A stretch of DNA of 28,686 nt from Mycoplasmoidaceae bacterium (GTDB lineage Bacteria; Bacillota_I; Bacilli_A; Mycoplasmatales; Mycoplasmoidaceae): assembly GCA_024427125.1 (NCBI GenBank), contig JAKSVN010000010.1, positions 1 to 28,686 of the forward strand, in the 5' to 3' direction. Within the stretch, counting starts at the first letter, position 1, and each line of letters begins with the position of its first letter. The notes beneath the pieces were generated by a model that worked only from the letters and a program-made list of their open reading frames with translations, was not told the origin of the DNA and made no database searches. The translations under genes were made by a program, and so were the position numbers. Positions 7,843-17,596 of the stretch are shown here, one piece after another.

Positions 7843-10317
7843 CTATAATACAAATCCCCTATATACTAGTGGTCCAAATTGTTCAAGGTAATGTGCTTCC
7901 TCTAATGCACGAGTATATGCTAGAGTGCTATTGCCATTATCAGCTGCAGCTTTAAGGGCATATTGCTCAGCAGTTATACCTTCAACTGGAGGCATTTTTC
8001 CAAATAGTCCTAATATGCCGCCAACTGAAAGCCCACATAAAATGTTAGATGCAACAGATACTGAGAATCAACCCGCTATTGGTTTTCAATCACCAAAGTC
8101 TTTTGCATATTGAACTGGGTCAATTTCTAATCTTTCAGCTTCTTTGAAGAATTCGTATCCAATACCACCTTCCATTTCGAAGTTGTTATACTTGTCAAAT
8201 AACTCTTTTGCTCATTGCATGCCTTCTTCACCTTTTTCTTCAATTGTTTTTCTAAAGGCTTGTAATTTTTCGTTGTATTCTTCTGGATCTATATTGCATT
8301 CTTCATCTCATAAAGCAAAGTTGCCTTCATCTGCAGCTAATGTGTCTTTTACTATATCAAAGTATTCACCAGCTTCAAACTCTTTAGCTCTTTCAGAATA
8401 TTCTCCCATTGGTATAGATCAATTGTCCATTAGATTTTTTCATGAAATGTTTGATCCATAACAGAAAAGCCCTGCTAGTGCAGTTACACCAAGTCCAAGG
8501 AAAATTTGTGGAACTGCGTTTTTAATAATAGCAGCAATTGTATATACAACCGCTGAAGCTGCTAATCCATCTGCATAAAGAGATGTGAAAAGTGCTAACC
8601 CTGCTAAAGTATCTGTGGTACGATCATATTGTCCATATTTTTGGTCAATGAAAATATGTGAATCTCTATATGCCTTGTTAAAGTTTTGGTTAACTGTACC
8701 AAAGAAATTTGTAGATAATGGTAAATTCTTAGCTTCTAGTGTATCTGGTAGTGTGTATGCACTTGAATTAGATTGACCGTGTTGTTGTCATTGTTCTTCG
8801 TTTCTATATCAAGCATTAAATTGGCTTGTAACAATGACTACACCATTAGTTTGATCGTTTGTAAGAGTAATTGTGTCATTTAAGTCACAATATTTTACAA
8901 ACTTTTCAGCCAAATTTTGTGGTTCATAATTGTCTTGATTAACAATGTTAATAAGTTCTTTCAAACTGTAATCGTTAGTTCCATCTGTAATGCGAATACC
9001 AGTGTAAGAAAGTTGTTGCATAGTGATTGTTTGTGGCTCACCAAATTTTGTTTGGTCTGCAAACATAAATCCATCGTATCATGCATCTTTATCCTTAAAA
9101 TAAAGTTTAATTGATGCACCATTATTTGCTGCAGCATTAAAATATGTATTCTTTAGTTGATTGTGTTCACTATCAACTCCATCTTTTGAAGTGTTTAACA
9201 TTGAATAATTTACTATTTTAATGTTATCCTTCATTAAATCGAGAATATCATTTATATCCTTGCAATTATCTAATTGTTGCATTTTTTCGGCATAATCTTC
9301 ATTAGCATCTACTAAATGAGCAGTTGCTGCTTCCTTATCATTAGTATTAGCATAATAGTTGCTTACAATTGTTCAGTCAATCTTAGCTGAATATTCATTT
9401 TTTTCTGCATTTGCTTCTACACCTTTGAAAACTGGAGCAAGTTTGTATCCAGGAATCATATCTTCAGAAAATTGTGCAGATTGTCTTGTTTCCTTGTTAT
9501 AACAATCAAACATAGTATTCATTGTGTCAGTGCTAATGACACTATCAACTACAAGTTTTTGTGAAGATACTAATTTGTTTAATCTATTAGCTTCTCCATC
9601 AGATGCGTTTTTAAAAGTAAAAGTATAATTTCCCATGAATTCATTCAAACGCATTGTTCCTGCAAGTTTTGCAATAACAGTGTTGATAGATACAAAGCAT
9701 GAAATTAATTGTGTCTTTGCTTTAAGTACACCACCAAGAATATCATTAGAATAACTTTCTTTTAAATTGTTAATCATTTCGTCATATGATTCTGTTGCTT
9801 TTTTAATAACTTCATCAATGACATCTCTATCAAAGAAGTGGTTAGTCATATAAGTTTTAAAACTCTTAACCATACCATTGAACATTTCTTGTACTTCATT
9901 TCAATTAGCTCTTGATTCACGTGTTAATACGACACCTTTTTCTAAACCTTTATTTATCTCTTTGTTTAAAGCTAATAATGAAGATGTAGCTGTAAAGTAA
10001 GTATTAATACTCTTATTTGATTGCTTAATGGCATTATCTAGACTATTAAATTGTCTTGTTAACTTAGCCATTCTAGCTTCCTTATCTGCAATACTTTCTG
10101 CATCTAATTCAGCTGAATAAGCATTCAATAAGTTTGTTTTCATTTTGTTATATTGTGCTTTGTCAAGACCATATTTTTTATCAAAATTTAATTGATTAAT
10201 ATGCTTGTCTTGTTGTGTCAATACAATTGTTAATGGTGTAGCAACTGCTGCTGCTCCTAATAATCCAGCGCCAGCACCTATCATAATTTTGTGTTTCTTT
10301 TGAAGTTGTTTTTTCAT
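7843..10317 (-). CDS. Membrane-anchored surface protein, tandem paralogue 2
   Basis: The 824-aa protein has the same plan as paralogue 1: an N-terminal anchor (about residues 12-34), a long polar domain, and three hydrophobic segments near the C-terminus (for example KYGQYDRTTDTLAGLALF through VVYTIAAIIK, then IFLGLGVTALAGLFC, then WFSVSVASNILCGL). The N-terminal half is close to paralogue 1, apart from a variable patch after the anchor (residues about 35-50). The region equivalent to 417-501 is identical. The hydrophobic segments are diverged, and the last 50 or so residues (KMPPVEGITAEQYAL onward) are unrelated to those of paralogues 1 and 3. The start has AAAGGAG 6 nt before ATG. Function unknown; probably surface exposed. 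Confidence 0.85.
8742..9088 (-). repeat. Identical 347-bp block, copy 2
   Basis: Identical to 5844-6190 and 11318-11664. The flanking bases differ on both sides: AGTGTATC against AGTTTATC on the left, and CATCTTTATC against CATCTCCATC on the right. Confidence 0.9.
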
Positions 10318-10387
10318 TTTATTCTCCTTTTATTAATATGTAATCATTCTATATATTTATTATTTAATGTAAAAGTTTTTGTTTTTG

Positions 10388-10418
10388 TTCTTCTGGGGTC
10401 TATAATGCCCCAGAAGAA
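10388..10418. other. Hairpin between paralogues 3 and 2
   Basis: TTCTTCTGGGG, a 9-nt loop, CCCCAGAAGAA forms an 11-bp stem just after the stop of paralogue 3. On the minus strand it is followed by A-rich DNA, not T, so it is not a standard terminator and may be an mRNA-stabilising or processing element. A weaker copy lies at 7487-7516. Confidence 0.55.
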
Positions 10419-10421
10419 GGA

Positions 10422-12887
10422 TTAGAAGCCTCTTCCGGCAAAGATTATAAGACTTTCCACTTCCTCTATAGCTTCGTCTTTTTCAATTTTTTCTATAACA
10501 AAACATTTATTATTGAAGTCATGTTCACGCTTCAATCGTATAGCTTCAAGCCTATCAGCTGCATCTTCGACCTTATCTAGATTTTCTGTTGTTGATCTAA
10601 GGGCAGCAAAAACCCCAATTGATATGCCATCGCAAGCAAGAGATGCTAGAGAAAGTGCTGCTGATGGTTTTCAATCACCAAAAGTGTCTTCAAAACTGAT
10701 TGGGTCAATTTCTAATCTTCTAGCTTCTTCGAAGAATTCGTATCCAATACCACCTTCCATTTCGAAGTTGTTGTATTCATCAAACAAGTCTTTTGCTCAT
10801 TGTGTGCCTTCTTCATCCATTGTTTTCTTAAAAGCTTGTAATTTTTTATTGTATTCTTCTGGATCAATGTGACCATCTTCATCTACTAAAGCAAAATTAT
10901 CTACATCTTCATCTAGTTTATTCTTCACTGTATCAAATCAATCACCACGTTCAAACTCTTTAGATTTTTCAGCATATTTTGAAATTGGTTTGTAATAATC
11001 TTCTCTTAAATGTTTTATTGAAAGATTTGTTGCAGTGCAAAGCAAACCAGTTAATGTACATGCACCAAAACCCGCTAAAGTTCTCAAGAATCTTCTCTTA
11101 GCAATACCAACAATAGTATAAACAATTGAAGATATTAACATTGCATCCACAGATATTGAAAATACAACAGCCAATGAAAGCAAGCTATATGCAGTCTTGT
11201 CCATGCTATCATATTGTTGATCAAAAAAGACATGAGAATCTTTATATGCTTTATTAAAATTAGCATTAATAGTACCAAAGAAGTTTGGAGACAATGGTAA
11301 ATCCTTAGCTTCTAGTTTATCTGGTAGTGTGTATGCACTTGAATTAGATTGACCGTGTTGTTGTCATTGTTCTTCGTTTCTATATCAAGCATTAAATTGG
11401 CTTGTAACAATGACTACACCATTAGTTTGATCGTTTGTAAGAGTAATTGTGTCATTTAAGTCACAATATTTTACAAACTTTTCAGCCAAATTTTGTGGTT
11501 CATAATTGTCTTGATTAACAATGTTAATAAGTTCTTTCAAACTGTAATCGTTAGTTCCATCTGTAATGCGAATACCAGTGTAAGAAAGTTGTTGCATAGT
11601 GATTGTTTGTGGCTCACCAAATTTTGTTTGGTCTGCAAACATAAATCCATCGTATCATGCATCTCCATCCTTAAAATAAAGTTTAATAGATGCACCATTA
11701 TTTGCTGCAGCATTAAAATATGTATTCATTAGTTGATTGTGTTCACTATCAACTCCATCTGTTGAAGTGTTTAGCATTGAATAATTTGTTATTTTAATAT
11801 GATTTTTAATTTTTGCTAATACATCATCAAATTCAACACAATCATCTTGATTCATTTCCTTGATAAAGTCTTCATTAGCATCTACTAAATGAGCAGTTGC
11901 TGCTTTCTCATCATTAGTGTTAACATAATAGTTACTTACAATTGTTCAATCAATCTTAGCTGAATGTTCATTTTTTTCTGCATTTGCTTCTACACCTTTG
12001 AAAACTGGGAAAAGTTTGTATCCAGGAATCATATCTTCAGAAAATTGTGCAGATTGTCTTGTTTCCTTGTTGTAACACTCAAACATGGCATTCATTGTTG
12101 AAGCATCAATGACACTATCAACTACAAGTTTTTTTGAAGATACTAATTTGTTTAATCTATTGGCTTCTCCATCAGATGCGTTTTTAAAAGTAAAAGAATA
12201 ATTTGCCATGAATTCATTCAAACGCATTGTTCCTGAAAGGCTAGCAATAATAGCATTGACATTTGCAAAACATGAAATTAATTGTGTCTTTGCTTTAAGC
12301 ACGCCACCAAGAATATCATTAGAATAGTTTTCTTTTAAATTGTTAATCATTTGGTCATATGATTCTGTTGCTTTTGTAATAATTTCATCAATGACATCTC
12401 TATCAAAGAAGTGGTTAGTCATATAAGTTTTAAAACTCTTAACCATACCATTGAACATTTCTTGTACTTCATTTCAATTAGCTCTTGATTCACGTGTTAA
12501 TACGACACCTTTTTCTAAACCTTTATTTATGTCTTTTGTAATATTTAATAGCGCGGATGTAGCGCAAAAATAAGTATTAAAGCTCTTAGTTGCTCTTACT
12601 TTTTTAACTGCATTATCTAAACCATTAAATTGTTTAGTTAACATAGCTAGTCTAGCTTCCTTATCTGCAATCTTTTCTACATCTAATTCAGCCGAATAAG
12701 CATTCAGTAAATTTATCTTCATTTTATTGTATTGTGCTTGGTCAAGACCATACATATTATCAAAACCATATTGTGTTGTATGTTTTGTTGACATTACAAC
12801 TAATGGTGTTGTAACTGCTGCTGCGCCTAATAAGCCAGCACCTACACCAATCATAATTTTGTGTTTTTTGTGAAGTTGTTTTTTCAT
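10422..12887 (-). CDS. Membrane-anchored surface protein, tandem paralogue 3
   Basis: The 821-aa protein is homologous to paralogues 1 and 2 over its N-terminal 520 or so residues: the same anchor (MIGVGAGLLGAAAVTTPL), the same polar domain and the same identical 347-bp block. The membrane region is more diverged (TAYSLLSLAVVFSISVDAML, TLAGFGACTLTGLLC, PSAALSLASLACDGI). The C-terminal tail is unrelated, highly charged and about 55 residues long (LDKVEDAADRLEAIRLKREH). The acidic linker contains VDEDGHIDPEEY, close to an EF-hand loop but lacking the first Asp. The ribosome binding site is AGAGGT, 7 nt before ATG. It diverges from the lipoprotein gene at 12964 and is the likely first gene of the leftward array. 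Function unknown. Confidence 0.85.
11318..11664 (-). repeat. Identical 347-bp block, copy 3
   Basis: Identical to 5844-6190 and 8742-9088. With copy 1 the identity extends further to the right, by about another 50 bp (into CATCTCCATCC and beyond), suggesting that copies 1 and 3 exchanged sequence most recently. Confidence 0.9.
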
Positions 12888-12929
12888 TGTCGACCTCTTA
12901 TCAATAAATACTTAATTAATATATATAAT

Positions 12930-12957
12930 ATTATAAACTTTTTTTGTTTGTTATAAT
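12930..12957. promoter_or_regulatory. Divergent promoters of paralogue 3 and the LRR lipoprotein
   Basis: On the plus strand TATAAT at 12952-12957 stands 6 nt before the ATG at 12964, with no ribosome binding site, as expected for a leaderless mRNA. On the minus strand a TATAAT at 12930-12935 lies about 40 nt before the ATG of paralogue 3. Confidence 0.5.
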
Positions 12958-12963
12958 ATTTTT

Positions 12964-15012
12964 ATGAAGAAAAAGCTAAAAAAAATAAATTTTTCTATTT
13001 TTTTAAGTTTGTCAGCTTTCTTGCTGCCTCCCTTTTTTTGTTCTTCAATTTTGTCCTCGTGTAGTAGCAAGCATAAAGAGAGCGATAGTCAAATTAGGTT
13101 GTATAACACTCAACAATTGTTGACTAAACATAGTTTTACAATGCCTTTTGCAATATCTAGCCTTCCAAAATCACCAATTTGCATTCAAATAATCAATGAT
13201 TCAAGCAAAAAAATTAGTATTGATAATCAACAAATTTTTTTAAAGTCTAAAGATGGAAAAATTGAGTTTCAAATAGACCCAAATGTTGATCGTGATAGTC
13301 ATTTTCATTTTGGTGTTGAATTTTTATTTATAAATTCAAATGCTCTGTTTCAAAAAATAGAAATTAATGATTTAGATATCTATTATAAAACCGAATCAAT
13401 TGAAGAGGTTGATGAGGTTGAGTGTGTTACAAAATCTATAACCCAAACAAATAATAGAGAATTTGACTTCAAAATTCAATTCTATAAATGGCCAAAAAAC
13501 AAGCAGGCTCGTGTTCATTTGTTAGATGATGCTTCAGGAACTATTTTATTGAATGAAAGCACCGTTTATTCTGTTGAACAAGTTCCAGGTCATAATATTT
13601 TCTTTTTCAATGTTCCAATTAAATTAGCACTTAGTGAATGTACTACTAAGGGTCATCGTTTTTCAATCGAAGTTATATTTATTAATTCATTTGGCATGGA
13701 ACAACGAACAGTTATTTCAGATCTTAATGCTTTTTTAGAAGTTGAGCCTACCGAAATAATTCCTAGTGATTATTACAATATAAAATCTGAAGTTGTGGAA
13801 GGAAAAACACAGCAGGTATTGTATGGATTAAAGCCAGAAATTAGTAGGGAAGAGTCAGCTAGATATTCAGAAATGATAATACCTGACTATGTCACAGTTA
13901 TTGCTCCTGGAGCATTTATTGATAGAAAATGATTTAGTAAGATTGATTTCATTAAAATTGGTGCTAATGTAAGTTGAATTGGTCAATCGGCTTTTGTTGG
14001 TTGCAACAATCTTTTTGAATTAGATTTGTCATCAAATGCTATTGCTGCTTCAACATGAATAAAAGATAGCTCAACCATTTTTAGTGATCAAAAATATAAT
14101 TCTGGTTTTGTGTGATTTGATGATGAAACAAACATTGAAGAAACTATGCCATACTTGCAAACAAAGGGCATCCCTTCTGAGTGGTCTGCAGAACAAGCAA
14201 GCAAAATAATTCCAGATGATTTTTATGAATTTGATTTAGAAGATCCTACTAAATTAATTGGTATTGTTGAAGAAAAAATGTTTCAACTTTACAAATACGA
14301 TATTATTAGGTTGCCACGAAAAACAAGAATTGTTTTATCTCATTCTTTAGATGCAATATCCAACCACCCTTACATTTTGCCTGAAGCTGAAGAAGAAAAC
14401 GGATATAGAAGACTTTTATTGCATTCTAATATCGCTGAGTTACACTGCTTACCAAGAGGAATATATGGAAATGTAACATTTAGATGTGATTCATTAGAAA
14501 AATTTGATGATAACATAGCTTCTAATTTGTCATCATACCCCGATTATGAAAAATGGGTTTCATCTATAACTTATGATTTCCAATGAATGTCAAGTCTTAA
14601 AGAAATCGGCAATAAAGCATTTAATGATCTTGGGATTTCTGGCACTATTATTATCCCTGAATCTGTAACAAAAATAGGCACTAGTGCTTTTTATCGCACT
14701 AGGATGGATAAATTAATTTTTGCTGCCCCTATTGAGGATTTGTCTACAGATGTTTTCTGCGATTCTTATAGTCTGCGTGAGCTTGATTTATCTATATATA
14801 CATCACTCCCAGATTGGTTATCACAACACCTTAATTTATTTAGCATCGAATATCCGCAAGGCTTACCTCCCACAACCGTTTTTGTAAATCAACATATGTC
14901 TGATGATGATCTAGATCAATGAGCAACTTTGTTGCACGATAATCAAGGTGCACCAATAAAAGATGATCCTGAATCATCATATAGTTGGACTGTCGCCAGA
15001 AGGCCATATTAA
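12964..15012 (+). CDS. LRR (BspA-like) lipoprotein with duplicated N-terminal beta module
   Basis: The 682-aa protein has a basic N-terminus, a hydrophobic core and the lipobox SILSSC (Cys near 33), so it is a predicted surface lipoprotein. Residues about 50-260 hold two copies of a beta-rich module: HFGVEFLFINS...INDLDIYY near 115 and RFSIEVIFINS...ISDLNAFL near 234. From about 298 there are BspA-type leucine-rich repeats (IPDYVTVIAPGAF, IGQSAFVGCNNLFELDLSS, IGNKAFNDLGISGTIIIPES, VTKIGTSAFYRTRMDKLIF). A C-terminal cap follows: VFVN...DQWATLLHDNQGAP with W at 653. Seven TGA codons are read as Trp. BspA-like repeats usually mediate adhesion to host or bacterial surfaces; the ligand here is unknown. 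The stop is one base from the stop of the convergent gene. Confidence 0.87.
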
Positions 15013-15013
15013 C

Positions 15014-16312
15014 CTATTTAATTGTCTTAAACTGTCAATGATGTTGGTCAACAATAATTCCTTGTTTTCACACAATTTTACCTTGCTCGTTCGTAACAAA
15101 TAGTTTCATTCAGTCTTGTATGACTGCACCTTCTGGGAGTACAATCGTACCAGTTTCTGGAACATTAGCAAAAATGTTTATTCCAGTTCATTGTGGTGGT
15201 TCAATGCTATCATACTGGCTAAAATCTATATTTCCTAACAATGAACACTCATCAAATGCATTATCTAACACTTCGCTTGGGTATCCACTATAAAATGTAA
15301 GTACACTATAGTTTGTTTGTGCAAATGCATCTTTTGCTATCGTTTGTAAACCGCCTTTTTTCCATGGAACAAAAGATTGAGATAGTGATGTATCACCAGA
15401 AAAACAATTGTCTCCAATTGAAGTTATGGTGCAGGGTTTTGAAAAATTTATAAGACTATAGCAATGACTGAACGTTCCTACTCCTAGTGAAAACTCCATA
15501 TTATCTCTTGGTAATTCAATTTTGTCTATTAATCTACATTCATTGAATGCATCTTTACCTATTGAAGCTAAGTTTGGGGGTAATGCCACATCTTTTAATA
15601 AGAAACAACTATAAAAAGCATTATCAGGAATGTCTGTCATTTGTTCGTTTTCACAAAAACGAAAATCAACACCATTTAGGCCTGAACACCCTGCAAAAAC
15701 ACCTTCTCCTAACGATTGTAGTTGGCTTCCAAATGTTAAATGTCCTTGAAGTCCAGGCAAATCTTTAAATGCTTCTTTACCTATATATTGCAACTTTGTT
15801 GTTCAATTTTGATCAAAAGTCTGTCCCTGTTTAACAACAACTTCCGATAAAATTGAACCTGTAAAAGCATAGTCACTAATATATGTTGGATATTTATGAA
15901 AAATTATTTTATTTAATCCGGCTGTGTTTAAAAAACATTGAGGTGGAATTGTTTCTATAAAATCATTTAATTCAAATGAATCAATAATGGAATAATTGTC
16001 CATAAAACAATTATCGCCTAGTAACACTTTATATTTTTTATTGTGATATTTAACATAGTTTGGCAAAACCACATTTTTCCCTTTAAATGTGAAGGATGAG
16101 TTGTATGTAATGGTTTGCTTATCGTCATCAATTAGATATTCTGAAGGGTCAAAATAGGCTCCACGAAAGGCACCGACTCAATCTGACCCATTTATTTTTT
16201 TTACAGAATTTAAAGCATGACCGCAACTAGTATTAATTAAAACAATGGGTGTAGTGCCACAAACCGGGGTAATAAATAATAAAACTTTTTCAACTATTTT
16301 ATGCTTCATCAT
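15014..16312 (-). CDS. LRR (BspA-like) surface protein, third gene of a lipoprotein operon
   Basis: The 432-aa product starts MMKHKIVEK, followed by a hydrophobic stretch ending VLINTSC, a loose lipobox. BspA-type repeats run from about residue 110 to 390 (YIGKEAFKDLPGLQGHLTF, LGEGVFAGCSGLNGVDF, SIGKDAFNECRLIDKIELP, SIGDNCFSGDTSL, VLDNAFDECSLLGNIDFS). The C-terminal cap reads IVLPEGAVIQDWMKLF and ends with QHHWQFKTIK. The ATG at 16312 is chosen because it opens the signal peptide; an upstream ATG at 16366 would put extra polar residues before it. The start overlaps the end of the upstream gene by 14 bp, implying translational coupling. It is probably an adhesin-type surface protein, which is inference from the repeat family. 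Confidence 0.82.
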
Positions 16313-17594
16313 CCATCCATTGAATTGAGAATGTGCATCAACCGATATATTCATCAGGTTTTTCAACCCAACGATCGTGTATTGCTAATTTGAATAAATA
16401 AAATGATTGATATTCATACTCAATAGTGGGCTTCATTTTAGATGTGTCGAAAGAATAAGTAAAACTTGTTAACCAATATGGTGTTAAGTCAAATGGATCA
16501 ATAACTTTATCAGTTGTTGAAGAATCGATCTTAAATGCCTCTTTAACTTCTGGAGACATGATAGATGTATCAAAAACTATATCAAAATCAGCAAATTCTT
16601 TTAGACCTCCAAAACTAACTACTCTAGACAATGTGTCACTGAAAACAGTGTTATCTGTTTCTGTTTTTTTAATTGGACAATAAAGATTGCAAATGTATTG
16701 TCCTGCATCTTGCATTTTAATTTCATAATATTTTTTCGTTGAAGCTTCAGGATCTTGAAAATATAAAGTTCTTCCACTTGTAGTTTGTGTTCTGTTTTGT
16801 CATAAACGGAAGTGAATTATAAACTCTACATCTGGGTCACAAGAAAATGTTACTTTAAGATCTGTTGTGGGGAATGAACTGTCTTGTACATAGAAATCTG
16901 GTATTGAATATGTGTCAGACCCATCACTGTATCCCATATAAGTCAATGCTGCTGGTTTACCGCCTTCATGAATTTGAGTAAATTGCATATATTTATTGAC
17001 TCCGTCACCCACAAAAATTGGAGTGAAATTTATTGGGGCAGTTCAGGCTCTTTTTTTTGTTGATGATGTTATCTCAAAGAGATCTATCATTTTTTCAGTC
17101 TCATATTTTTTATTACCTTTTGGGATAATTTTCATTGATGTCTCTTCTGAATTTGGATCTAAATAACCAATCTCTCCATTTTCAAAACCAATAAAACCTT
17201 TGGATCCTATTGGAACAAGAAAAACAGAAGAAGAAGCAGTCAATGTTGGTTGGCTTTCAACTGTTGCTTTTACTTCAATCCTGATAGCATCATTTACTTC
17301 TAGCATTAATGGAACATTGATTCTACCTTTTGAGTCAATTGTTATTGTCTTATACTCTTCAGGCAAATTCACCAATTCTCATTTTACAGCTGGTTTCTTT
17401 GCTTTTCTTGGTTCACAATATAAAAGCATTTGAACGTATTTACCGGGTTCAACTGTTTGTCTTTGTGGTTTAATAAAGATAGATTTAATTTGCAAATCTT
17501 CAGAACATGAAGACAATGCAATGATTGGAGTTGTAACGGCAATGCACAAACTACTAGCGGTCAATAATTTTAGACATTTATTAATTGCTTTCAT
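16299..17594 (-). CDS. Lipoprotein with bacterial Ig-like (BIG2-type) domain
   Basis: The 431-aa protein has a signal peptide ending IIALSSC (Cys about 30). Residues about 38-130 match the layout of a BIG2 domain: IFIKPQRQTVEPGKYVQ, then VKWELVNLPEE, ITIDSKGRINVP and AIRIEVKATVES, which corresponds to V.P....V..G, vtW, tVdsnG.i and a.Itatt. The remainder (130-431) is beta-rich and not recognised; it carries several Trp encoded by TGA. BIG2 domains occur in adhesins and invasins as stalk modules. The ribosome binding site AAGGAGGTGG lies inside the end of the upstream gene, whose TAG is 2 nt before this ATG. It is the middle gene of a three-gene leftward operon. Confidence 0.83.
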
Positions 17595-17596
17595 AA

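Noticed and set aside
5844..11664. CRISPR array or satellite repeat
   Set aside because: The three identical blocks are long, coding and about 2.6-2.9 kb apart. There are no short spaced repeats and no cas genes.
4960..12887. Many short minus-strand ORFs read as frameshifted or broken genes
   Set aside because: All fragments of each paralogue are in one frame and are separated only by TGA, which is Trp in this organism. They form three intact genes.
14146..14922. Two separate genes at 14146-14586 and 14587-14922
   Set aside because: They are in frame with the lipoprotein starting at 12964 and are separated from it only by TGA codons.
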